From an uncultured Bacilli bacterium (GTDB lineage: Bacteria > Bacillota_I > Bacilli_A > RF39 > UBA660), in the NCBI GenBank assembly GCA_934085565.1, contig CAKOHG010000008.1, positions 1 through 37,134 of the forward strand: a stretch of 37,134 bases of DNA, written 5' to 3'. Made by a program: the position numbers and the translations under genes. Under the pieces are notes generated by a model. The model made no database searches, had not been told where the DNA came from, and was given only the letters and a program-made list of their open reading frames with translations. This document shows positions 7,574-15,638 of the stretch, one piece after another. Within the stretch, counting starts at the first letter, position 1. Every line of letters starts with the position of its first letter.

Positions 7574-8237
7574 AACGGAAATTACTAAATGTTAATTTAA
7601 ACGATTGACCATCTTTAAAGTTAAAAATAACTTCACTAATAGTTGTTTCAGTAATTGTGTATGATAAGGTTAGATTATCATCTTCATTAAGATAATCTTT
7701 ATAAAGACCAAAAGTTGGAATAGCTATTAAAAATAATAAGGTACTTTTTTCATAATTTTTAGGAGTATAGATACATGTTTCTTTTTGACATTTAACTTTT
7801 TCATTTGTCAAAAAATCTGCTAATGTATATAAAAGAAGTGCACTATTTTGTAACTTCATTTGCTCTTCAGTTTCTAAAGGAATATCATGTGTTGTGATAA
7901 GTTCAATATTATCATATAAATTTAAAGTAGCTTTATGTTCACTTTCTTTAAATAATAATTCATAAATTCCTGATAATCCTTGATCATCACTTTTTTCCAA
8001 AATCTCATAAAAACGATTAGGGTCTTTTGATTTATCAACATTAGCATTAATAGTTAACGTGGAGTTTGAAAAATTACCATTTAAAGTAACATCGTAGCTT
8101 ATTACTTGTTGCATTTTTTCTTTTGTTTCTTTAAGAAAATTGTCATCATTTTTATTAGAAGTTTTAATTAGAAATAAAATACTTACCAAAAAAATCACAC
8201 AGACCAACAAGCCTATTAAAATATATTTTCTTTTCAT
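7572..8237 (-). CDS. Small membrane-anchored extracytoplasmic protein, unknown function
   Basis: 221 residues. A basic start is followed by one transmembrane helix or uncleaved signal (about 5-24) and an outside, mostly beta domain (FSNSTLTINANV, SLSYTITETTISEVIFNFKDGQ). Two cysteines lie close together (KCQKETC), possibly a disulfide. I recognise no family. AAAGGA stands before ATG, and the gene starts 13 nt after the pilin-like gene upstream, so it is the last gene of the M23-pilin operon; the operon position suggests a role in assembly or anchoring of those surface proteins, which is inference only. Confidence 0.75.
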   Translation of the reverse strand: MKRKYILIGLLVCVIFLVSILFLIKTSNKNDDNFLKETKEKMQQVISYDVTLNGNFSNSTLTINANVDKSKDPNRFYEILEKSDDQGLSGIYELLFKESEHKATLNLYDNIELITTHDIPLETEEQMKLQNSALLLYTLADFLTNEKVKCQKETCIYTPKNYEKSTLLFLIAIPTFGLYKDYLNEDDNLTLSYTITETTISEVIFNFKDGQSFKLTFSNFR

Positions 8238-8250
8238 ATCGATTCCTTTC

Positions 8251-10221
8251 TTATGGGATTCTTGTATCTACTTCGATATTATCATTACCTGTTATGGGCT
8301 CGGAAGACCACTCACTCCACTTAGAATAGCATTTATTTCCTGATAAAGTATATCCAGAAGGACAAGTAAGTTCACTACTTAAGCAAGTATAATAACCAAC
8401 AACCACATAAATAGTAGCATCAGTCTTTAAATCAGTAACTTGATCACAATTACCAATGGCATATTTATCAATTCCCATATTAAAGTATAAAGAATTATAT
8501 CCATCTATGTTACTCGTTCCTAAATAATAAACGGAACCTTTACTACATACCGGACAATGAAGATGTCCTGGTGATGGTGTCGAACAGGTTTGAATATTTT
8601 GATATTTTTTACATTTTCCTTTACTATCATAGCTAATACATATAGCAATGGTTCCGCAAACATCACTTTCACATTTTTTCGTGGTAGCATTATAATGATA
8701 AAGAAGTTCACAAGCATGTTTATTTTCATCTCTTATAGGTGTAGAAGAAACCTTTGTAGTCGTAGCATTTTGAACATAACGATAACGATATTCTATACAA
8801 CTTTTAGCACCACAGGATTTAGATTCTGATTTAGTTTCACAATTTGTTCCTAAATAAGCATCCTTATTTTTATAATTTATTGTATAATTTGCATTACCAC
8901 AAGAAGGACAAGAACTTTTAGTATTAGAAACTTCTTCCCAATCTGTTTTTTTAGTGCATGATTTATAAAGAAGATAGTTTCTTGAACTAGATACTAAATT
9001 TCCAGCCTTATCCATAACAGTAATATAAATCGTTTTCGATGAACCGTCATAATCGCCATCTAATACCCAATCTTTAGTTGCAGCAAAATTTTCAAAAGTA
9101 CAATTTTGTAAATATGCCGTATTAGAAATACACATTTTTAAATTTTCTACCCCTTCATCATCACTTGCAGATAGATGAAGACGAACTTCTTTGGCATTAT
9201 AGCCATTTTTTAAACTTTCAATGGTAAAAGATAATCTAGGTATAGATTCATCAATTTCCGCCACCGTTATTTTATTGTTATCAAAATCATTATTTTCATT
9301 CCCAGCTTTATCTTGTATACATAAGTAATAATCGCCATCATTTAAATATTTTGTTTGCATTCCATCATTTGCTTCTTCGTAGTTATCACAAGCTTTATTT
9401 TTAGAAATGCTAAATGAAGAAACCCCACTGCCGTTATAATCCGTAAGTTCAAACGTTACTTTTCGCAAATTATTAGTGGCAATTTCGTTGTCTAAAATTA
9501 AGCTATGGGAAACCAAAGAAGGTTTTTGGTTATCTATTGAAAGAAGAACCGTATATGTTTTAGAAACTTCTTTGTCATTGTAAGCAAAAACAACATTTAA
9601 ATGAACACTGATATTTTTAACATCATCGACACTAACAAGGTATTGACTGCATTCACTTAAGTTATCTATAGTACAAACTTTATTTTCTTCGCCAAACCAT
9701 TCTAAGTGTGTTATTTTATCTTGAAAACTTTCATATCCTTCATTAACTTCATAAGAGATAGTATCAAACTTTGAAGAATGCCATAAGGATGGGCTCACTA
9801 CGATGTTTTCTTCATCATTTTTTACAATAAGTTTGATAATGCCAAAACGATTATTTATTTCGTCATCAGATAAACATTCATCACTTTCAATATAAGTTCC
9901 GTCATAGTTTTCATTATCATATTTAATTTCTATGATATCACAATTCATTTTTCTTTTATTTCTGGGATCTAAAATACTACCTGTTTCATTATCAGCAGAT
10001 AAATATCCCTCTTCCATTAAAGTATTTACGGAAAAAGAAAGCATTCCTGTTTGTTCTGCATAATTTTCTCCTTTAGCTAAAATTTCTTCTATTTTAGCAT
10101 TATAAGTCGTTTCTTTTATTTTATTACTTATTAGTGAATAACTTGGGACAACGATTAAAAGAATAATAGATAAAATACCAATAACTGCGATAAGTTCAAT
10201 TAATGTAAATCCCTTTTTCAT
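8251..10221 (-). CDS. Giant type IV pilin-like surface protein with Cys-rich C-terminus (pilin-like 1)
   Basis: 656 residues. The N-terminus MKKGFTLIEL is a class III prepilin signal (cleavage expected between Gly4 and Phe5, Glu at mature position 5), followed by the hydrophobic pilin helix to about residue 30. The first 135 residues closely match the other pilin-like protein of this operon. Beyond them are Ig-like beta repeats containing (K/M)DKAGN motifs (about 210-420), then a Cys-rich region (CPSCG, CGAKSC, CSTPSPGHLHCPVC) and a final WSEWSS that resembles the start of a thrombospondin-1 repeat. Typical pilins have 120-180 residues, so this is a pilin/pseudopilin stalk fused to a large exposed head. 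No prepilin peptidase or assembly ATPase is present in the window. Confidence 0.82.
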   Translation of the reverse strand: MKKGFTLIELIAVIGILSIILLIVVPSYSLISNKIKETTYNAKIEEILAKGENYAEQTGMLSFSVNTLMEEGYLSADNETGSILDPRNKRKMNCDIIEIKYDNENYDGTYIESDECLSDDEINNRFGIIKLIVKNDEENIVVSPSLWHSSKFDTISYEVNEGYESFQDKITHLEWFGEENKVCTIDNLSECSQYLVSVDDVKNISVHLNVVFAYNDKEVSKTYTVLLSIDNQKPSLVSHSLILDNEIATNNLRKVTFELTDYNGSGVSSFSISKNKACDNYEEANDGMQTKYLNDGDYYLCIQDKAGNENNDFDNNKITVAEIDESIPRLSFTIESLKNGYNAKEVRLHLSASDDEGVENLKMCISNTAYLQNCTFENFAATKDWVLDGDYDGSSKTIYITVMDKAGNLVSSSRNYLLYKSCTKKTDWEEVSNTKSSCPSCGNANYTINYKNKDAYLGTNCETKSESKSCGAKSCIEYRYRYVQNATTTKVSSTPIRDENKHACELLYHYNATTKKCESDVCGTIAICISYDSKGKCKKYQNIQTCSTPSPGHLHCPVCSKGSVYYLGTSNIDGYNSLYFNMGIDKYAIGNCDQVTDLKTDATIYVVVGYYTCLSSELTCPSGYTLSGNKCYSKWSEWSSEPITGNDNIEVDTRIP

Positions 10222-10274
10222 TTCCTCACATCCTTTTAGTTATTTAAGGTTAAATAACTAATCTTTTTAATATA

Positions 10275-10748
10275 TTAATAAGCAAAACCAAAATTAAAAT
10301 ATTCTTGATTTTTACTTAAACATTCTGCCTGAGTTAGTTTATAGTCTGTCACATAATATAAACAATCTAAATCACTAGAAACAGTAAAAATTTTATTCTT
10401 ACTTAAGAAAGAATCTTTAGGAATAGTAACCTCAACAACTTCACCAAAAGAAAATTGTTGTGATGCTACATAACTTTTGAAAGATTCATAAACATTACCT
10501 ATATTGTAGGTTTTGTTTGCTTCTTCATCTTTTATAATAAGACCATTACCTTCATAGACACCATTATAACGATGTTCTTCATCACCTTGAGCATACAAAA
10601 TATCAACTTGATAACTTTCTGGCATTTCAAGATACTTTAAATCATCTAATGAAGATGAAAAATACTTTTTAAATATCCAAAAACCGAGTCCTAAAATAAT
10701 TAAGATACCGCTTATAATAACAATATATTTCTTTATTTTTTTATTCAT
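10275..10748 (-). CDS. Small membrane-anchored protein between the two pilin-like genes
   Basis: 157 residues with a basic N-terminus, one transmembrane helix (about 8-27) and an outside domain of about 125 residues with a Cys pair (LDCLYYVTDYKLTQAECL). No family recognised. GAGGAG precedes the ATG, and the start is 15 nt after the upstream pilin-like gene, whose TGA lies in the spacer region before the ribosome site. Its place between two pilin-like genes suggests a minor component or assembly factor; that is inference. Confidence 0.75.
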   Translation of the reverse strand: MNKKIKKYIVIISGILIILGLGFWIFKKYFSSSLDDLKYLEMPESYQVDILYAQGDEEHRYNGVYEGNGLIIKDEEANKTYNIGNVYESFKSYVASQQFSFGEVVEVTIPKDSFLSKNKIFTVSSDLDCLYYVTDYKLTQAECLSKNQEYFNFGFAY

Positions 10749-10763
10749 TAAATCTCCTCAATT

Positions 10764-12929
10764 TCAATTTTTGATTGCCGTTTCAATTGCTTCTTTAATG
10801 TCGTAAACGATTGGGCCATATTTATGGTTATTATCGCCACTTTCACCATCATTCATATAAGCAATAACACCAATACCCATATTTGTTAAATATAAATTTT
10901 TTATTTCTTCATCACTAAAATAACCTGTTGATTTACAAGTGTTCTTTGCATAGCTTTCGCATGGATCGCCACTTATTTTGTACGGAACAGGATTAGTGAT
11001 TTTAATATCAAGAACAACCCTTAAATTTGTTTTTTGCGTCGTGTCACTATCACAACCACTGCAAGATGACATATCTTCACTATTTACTTTTTTAATATTC
11101 CAAGAAATTTCCACCGAATCAGCTACTTTAGTTTGTTGGTATGGTTGCACACTAGGTGAATACCACCCATTTTTTTGACTGTAATATTGGTAAGAACCTT
11201 GATGATATGTTTTTAGATTTGTTAAAGTTTTACTGCCACTTCCTAATTCTAATGAAGTTTGACCAGCCGTATGCAAATAATAATTACATTTATCTGTTTT
11301 ACTACTTACGATACAACTTTCAGATAAGGAGTTGCCATATCTACTCCAATTCAAAGTTTGATTTTCATCTGTAAAAGCTATATAAACAGTAAAAGTACCA
11401 GCGTAATAAGTCGCAGATAAATTAGTAAAAGTATAATCATAATGTAATTTAGTTGTGTGATTTCCTAAATCTGTATAAGTTATTGGTCCACAAGCTTGAG
11501 TGTTACATTTTTGTTCTTCTTTTCCACTTGAACATACATTACCTAAAAATTCATCGACATCATCATAACTACGAGATTTAATACCTCCACCACAGCTAGC
11601 ACTACAACTAGTATAATTACTCGTATAGTTTTTTATGGTTTTGGAACATTTTTTATAAACAATATAATCAGTTTTTGCATTACCAATATTGCCAGCTGTA
11701 TCCATTACAGTTACATAAATCGTTCTCGTACCACCATCATAATCGCCATTAAAATTCCAATCCACTGTTTCTACATAATCTTGCCATTGACAATCTTGCA
11801 AATATCCTTTTTTAGATAAACACATTTTTAATTCAGAAACCGGATTATCATCAGTAGCTTGAATCTTTAAAGCGACTTCTTCTGAATGATAATTTTGTTC
11901 TTTACTTTCGGCACTTACTTTCACTTTAGGTATATTAGAATCTACATTTTTAATTTCGATTTTATTTTCTTCAGCATTTGTAGTTTGGTTTCCAACTTTA
12001 TCTTTAGCACATATATAATAAATTCCATTTGCTAAATATATTGTTTGCAAGCCATCAAAAGCATTTTCTTCTTTATATATTTTATTAGAATCACTTACAT
12101 CACACGTTGGAGCATTTACAATATAATAACTTTCAAGTCCACTGCCATAATTATCAGTCAAATTAAAAGAAACTTTCTGCTTATTCGGAGTCGATATTTC
12201 TGTTTCATAAATTAAACTATCTTCTTGTAATTTAGGTTCTTCAACATCAAGCCACACTTTTTTAGTAAATATGGCATTTATAGATTGATGATTTATTTCA
12301 TAACTAGCCATTAATTTAACCGTGACTTGTTTAGATGTTGAAGTGAAAACCTCATAATAATTACAATCATCCAAATCTTCTTTACAATTTTTTTCTTCTT
12401 CGCCACTCCAATATAAACTTGTCAAAGTAACACTTTCCTGATAAGTCTCTTTTATACGATAAGAAACTTTTATTTTACTATAGGAAAGCCAAGCATTAGC
12501 TGAAACTATTTCTTCTCCGTTTTCATCTAATAAAACAAGCTCTAAAACACCATAATTATTATTTAATTCTTCATCACTTAAACAAGTACTATTTTCAATA
12601 TAGTTTCCTTCATATGAATTATCTTCATAATGAATTTCTATAATATCACAATTCATTTTCCTTTTATCACGAGGATCCAAAATGTTACCAGATTCATTAT
12701 CAGCACTCACTTTGCCTTCTTGTAACAAAGTATTTACCGAGAAAACAAAGCTATTCGTTTCTTCTGCATATTCTTCACCTTTGGCTAATAATTCTTTAAC
12801 TTTGGATTCATACATATTTTGTTTTATATTATTACTTATTAGAAGATAACTAGGTATGCCTAATAGCATTAAAATACTAATAATGCTAATAACAGCAATT
12901 AGTTCTACTAAAGTAAATCCTTTTTTCAT
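10764..12929 (-). CDS. Giant type IV pilin-like surface protein with thrombospondin type-1-like segment (pilin-like 2)
   Basis: 721 residues. MKKGFTLVEL is a prepilin signal (Gly4/Phe5), with a hydrophobic helix to about residue 30. Residues 1-135 are a close paralogue of pilin-like 1. Ig-like repeats with TDN, AKDKVGN and MDTAGN motifs fill about 150-425. Residues about 428-480 resemble a thrombospondin-1 repeat: CSASCGGGIKSR followed by paired cysteines ending CNTQAC. The rest (about 485-721) is beta-rich with a further Cys cluster (SSCSGCD). TSP1 modules are typical of animal and apicomplexan adhesive proteins; here they may bind glycans or matrix. It begins 14 nt after the M23 gene with AGGAAG overlapping that gene's stop. 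Confidence 0.83.
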   Translation of the reverse strand: MKKGFTLVELIAVISIISILMLLGIPSYLLISNNIKQNMYESKVKELLAKGEEYAEETNSFVFSVNTLLQEGKVSADNESGNILDPRDKRKMNCDIIEIHYEDNSYEGNYIENSTCLSDEELNNNYGVLELVLLDENGEEIVSANAWLSYSKIKVSYRIKETYQESVTLTSLYWSGEEEKNCKEDLDDCNYYEVFTSTSKQVTVKLMASYEINHQSINAIFTKKVWLDVEEPKLQEDSLIYETEISTPNKQKVSFNLTDNYGSGLESYYIVNAPTCDVSDSNKIYKEENAFDGLQTIYLANGIYYICAKDKVGNQTTNAEENKIEIKNVDSNIPKVKVSAESKEQNYHSEEVALKIQATDDNPVSELKMCLSKKGYLQDCQWQDYVETVDWNFNGDYDGGTRTIYVTVMDTAGNIGNAKTDYIVYKKCSKTIKNYTSNYTSCSASCGGGIKSRSYDDVDEFLGNVCSSGKEEQKCNTQACGPITYTDLGNHTTKLHYDYTFTNLSATYYAGTFTVYIAFTDENQTLNWSRYGNSLSESCIVSSKTDKCNYYLHTAGQTSLELGSGSKTLTNLKTYHQGSYQYYSQKNGWYSPSVQPYQQTKVADSVEISWNIKKVNSEDMSSCSGCDSDTTQKTNLRVVLDIKITNPVPYKISGDPCESYAKNTCKSTGYFSDEEIKNLYLTNMGIGVIAYMNDGESGDNNHKYGPIVYDIKEAIETAIKN

Positions 12930-12943
12930 TTTATTTCTTCTTC

Positions 12944-14152
12944 CTAGTTATACATATCATATCGAGAGTAAAATTGATAACCATAAGCATTTTTAAATCC
13001 TGGTGGAGTAATAATAGAACTATTTACAATACCTGTTCTAGAATTATAATAACCTTTGGCTACTCCAAAATGAAGATGCGCTCCGGTTGTACAATAGTCA
13101 TATCCACCGTATTGAGTCGATGTAGAGTAACCTCCTACCCAACCAAGTATGGTATTTTGGGTAACAACATCACCAACATTTACATTAAAATTAAGTAAAT
13201 GATAATAATATGTAGTATACTCTTGTCCATTTACATTAACATTAATATAAAGCATATTACCACCACAAGAATAACGATATACTTTGGCCACAACAATACC
13301 GGAAGCCGCAGCATAAACTGGTGTTCCTTCCGCATTACCACCAATATCCATACCATTATGAAAAGAATATAAAGCTCCTGTTACTGGATGAACACGGTAA
13401 CCCCAAGAACTTGTTACAAAGCCATATGTTAAAGGTTTTAACCAACCACCATTTAAAGGCATATTAGTACAACTAGATAATTTAACATCATCCGTTGTTT
13501 TACCTACCGTTTTTTGACACATAGATTCATACATTTCTAATTCTTTTTTAGCAACCGCTACTTTATCATTAATACCTAAACTAAATTCATTATATGTTTC
13601 TAAATCATTATTGCTTTTTTTAATAGCTTCTTCATATGCTTTAATATTGGCAGTTAATTCATCTTGTTTCTTTTTCAATTCTTCTTTTAAGGTTTCATTA
13701 TCTTTGATTTCTTTTTCTAATTTCACCATTGTTTCTTGCATATAAGAAGAAACTTGCTCTAAAGCAGCTATTCTAGTTACAAAATCCGTGACAGTACTTG
13801 CTCCACTGGCATATTCTAAATATGCATTATTACTACGAAGTTGTTGAAGCATCACTAAAACTTCATTAACCTCCTTAGTCATCTCATCTATTTTTTGATT
13901 GGATTCATTTATTTTTTGATTAGCTGTTTCAATATCACTTTCGGCTTTATGAATTGCCTGATTGGCTTCTTTGATAGCTTCTTCTTTAGCTTTTATTTCT
14001 GCTTTCGCTGCTTCACTTTTTTGATTATTTTCTGTTTGTTGCTGTAATAAATCATTATATGTATTTCTTAAATCTCCAAGCGTTTCGGAAGCCCCATTAA
14101 CGGGCATTAAACCTATCATAAAAATAATTAGAAAAAAAACTACTTTTTTCAA
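12944..14152 (-). CDS. Secreted M23 metallopeptidase with coiled-coil N-terminus
   Basis: 402 residues. A signal peptide (MKKVVFFLIIFMIGLMPVNG) is followed by a long coiled coil (about 24-215, EnvC/PcsB-like heptads) and a LytM/M23 domain from about 235. The zinc-binding set is complete: His265 and Asp269 (HNGMD), and His359/His361 (HLHFG), with His318 also conserved. It should cut peptidoglycan cross-bridges outside the cell; the coiled coil in relatives serves as a regulatory arm. The start is TTG at 14152, preceded by AGGTGATG. It is first in an operon with two pilin-like proteins, so local wall opening for a large surface structure is a reasonable inference. Confidence 0.9.
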   Translation of the reverse strand: MKKVVFFLIIFMIGLMPVNGASETLGDLRNTYNDLLQQQTENNQKSEAAKAEIKAKEEAIKEANQAIHKAESDIETANQKINESNQKIDEMTKEVNEVLVMLQQLRSNNAYLEYASGASTVTDFVTRIAALEQVSSYMQETMVKLEKEIKDNETLKEELKKKQDELTANIKAYEEAIKKSNNDLETYNEFSLGINDKVAVAKKELEMYESMCQKTVGKTTDDVKLSSCTNMPLNGGWLKPLTYGFVTSSWGYRVHPVTGALYSFHNGMDIGGNAEGTPVYAAASGIVVAKVYRYSCGGNMLYINVNVNGQEYTTYYYHLLNFNVNVGDVVTQNTILGWVGGYSTSTQYGGYDYCTTGAHLHFGVAKGYYNSRTGIVNSSIITPPGFKNAYGYQFYSRYDMYN

Positions 14153-14179
14153 CCTAGCATCACCTATACTCTTACCAAG

Positions 14180-14208
14180 ATTGTATCAAAAATAATTTTT
14201 AAAGTCTA
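14180..14208 (-). promoter_or_regulatory. Promoter of the M23-pilin operon
   Basis: Minus strand -35 TAGACT at 14203-14208, 17-nt spacer ending in TGA (extended -10), -10 TACAAT at 14180-14185. It lies in the 72-nt gap after the first twin surface-protein gene; no clear terminator separates the two. Confidence 0.6.
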
Positions 14209-14224
14209 TAAATCAATAAAAATT

Positions 14225-15565
14225 TTAATTCACAACATATGGATCAGACATCGTTCCACTTCCTGTAATCGTGACATCAGAACGTATATTAATAACAGGT
14301 CTTAAAAACTGAGAAACATCTGTGTAAGTTTCTCCTACACTTTGACTCAGATCGTAATTCAAAGCTCTTGCTCCTGAAAAATTAAATAAATATGAAAAAC
14401 TTGACGGAGTCATCGTCCAATAGCCACTTGTCGTTGATAAATATCCGTTTGCATTACTCGGAGCGTAAAATAATCTATCGTAATAAGAAGCAGCATAACC
14501 AGCAAAGACGGCCTCATCCAAGCTTATTAATCCTATTGAATAGTTCAATTTTTTATTACCATATACAGAATCAATACTAGTATAATAATCATTATTATTC
14601 TCACAAGTTAAAGTAGGCGTACCTCGATTAAATCTTGTATTTGCTTTATAATAAGTAATCATGCTACTAATCCCAACATTTGTCTGAGTATTAAATGAAC
14701 TGCGATCTCCGCAAAAACCAACATTAACGTCTAATTTTGAATTATAACCTGAAAGTTTAGTCTTATAAAAATTCTCATTAGAAGCTTTTATAGAAGAAGA
14801 TACATTTAAACCATGAATTTCACCCGAATTATACATATAACCCACATACATGTTGTCATTTCCATTAGAATTAAAAGAAATGGCTTGATAATATCTATCT
14901 TCAGAAACTTCACCATTACCATGAACACTGGTTCCATCATAAATAATTCTGATAGAACCATTACTGTTGATACGTATAATTCTCCAATAAAATCCTGCAA
15001 ATTTTACATAATTATTTTCCACAGAACCACGGTAGTAATAAGTTGGATTACCATCATAGTCGGTAGTTTCATATACTCCTTTTTCATGCGATTCACATGA
15101 TTCATCATCACACGCTGACTTTGTAAAATCAGGAGTATAACTATTTACTTCAATATTTCCCAGGGCAGTAGAAACTATTTTTGCAGTTTTATTAAAATAT
15201 AAGGTGCATTTGGTTCTGGTATTTGTTGTTGCACTATAATTTTTGTGATTCACTCTAGCTTCCCATAATGCGTTATCCCATGTTACTTTAACATTATTAT
15301 TACAATTCGATTTTGATTCATCTAGAGTATAGCCTGTATTTTGCTTAGGCATTTCACGAGATATTTCCCCATCAATATAGTAAGCAAAATAGATATCTCC
15401 TGGATCTTCAACCACACCATTTATGATGTTAAAATCTTTGGCTTCTTCATAGAAAGCATATGATTTATAAAATAAATAACTTCCTACTGAAATTAAAAGA
15501 AAACCTATGACTAACATAACATATGGCTTTCTTTTATTGTTATTTTTGTACTTTTTTAATTCCAT
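14225..15565 (-). CDS. Phase-variable surface protein A (DUF6273/FISUMP-like, LRPVINIRSDV C-terminus)
   Basis: 446 residues. A Lys-rich N-terminus and one transmembrane segment (about 15-35) are followed by SYAFYEEAKDF and an outside region. A nearly invariant core (GNIEV ... YYWRII-type ... GEVSEDR, about residues 145-230) is shared with the neighbouring paralogue; the following 150 residues diverge strongly; the C-terminus returns to WTMTPS and LRPVINIRSDV. The W-T-M-T-P and RPVINL-type motifs resemble DUF6273/FISUMP-like carbohydrate-binding-type folds in gut Firmicutes; function unknown. I chose ATG 15565 (GGTG upstream), matching the start of the paralogue; ATG 15577 is an alternative. 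Its promoter contains a tract of 11 Gs. Confidence 0.8.
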   Translation of the reverse strand: MELKKYKNNNKRKPYVMLVIGFLLISVGSYLFYKSYAFYEEAKDFNIINGVVEDPGDIYFAYYIDGEISREMPKQNTGYTLDESKSNCNNNVKVTWDNALWEARVNHKNYSATTNTRTKCTLYFNKTAKIVSTALGNIEVNSYTPDFTKSACDDESCESHEKGVYETTDYDGNPTYYYRGSVENNYVKFAGFYWRIIRINSNGSIRIIYDGTSVHGNGEVSEDRYYQAISFNSNGNDNMYVGYMYNSGEIHGLNVSSSIKASNENFYKTKLSGYNSKLDVNVGFCGDRSSFNTQTNVGISSMITYYKANTRFNRGTPTLTCENNNDYYTSIDSVYGNKKLNYSIGLISLDEAVFAGYAASYYDRLFYAPSNANGYLSTTSGYWTMTPSSFSYLFNFSGARALNYDLSQSVGETYTDVSQFLRPVINIRSDVTITGSGTMSDPYVVN

Positions 15566-15591
15566 TATTTTCACCATAGTTTCCTATGATG

Positions 15592-15624
15592 ATTATAACA
15601 GATACCCCCCCCCCCGACTGTCAA
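15592..15624 (-). promoter_or_regulatory. G-tract (G11) phase-variable promoter of surface protein A
   Basis: Minus strand: consensus -35 TTGACA at 15619-15624, GTC, eleven Gs (15605-15615), TATCTGT, consensus -10 TATAAT at 15592-15597 preceded by an extended TGT. Spacer as assembled is 21 nt, against an optimum near 17, so this allele should be weak; loss of about four Gs would give the optimum. Confidence 0.8.
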
Positions 15625-15638
15625 GAGGAATTTTTATT

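Noticed and set aside
14806..15100. Short open frames on both strands inside the twin surface-protein genes
   Set aside because: They overlap strongly supported coding regions, have no ribosome sites and recur in both paralogues only because the core DNA is nearly identical.
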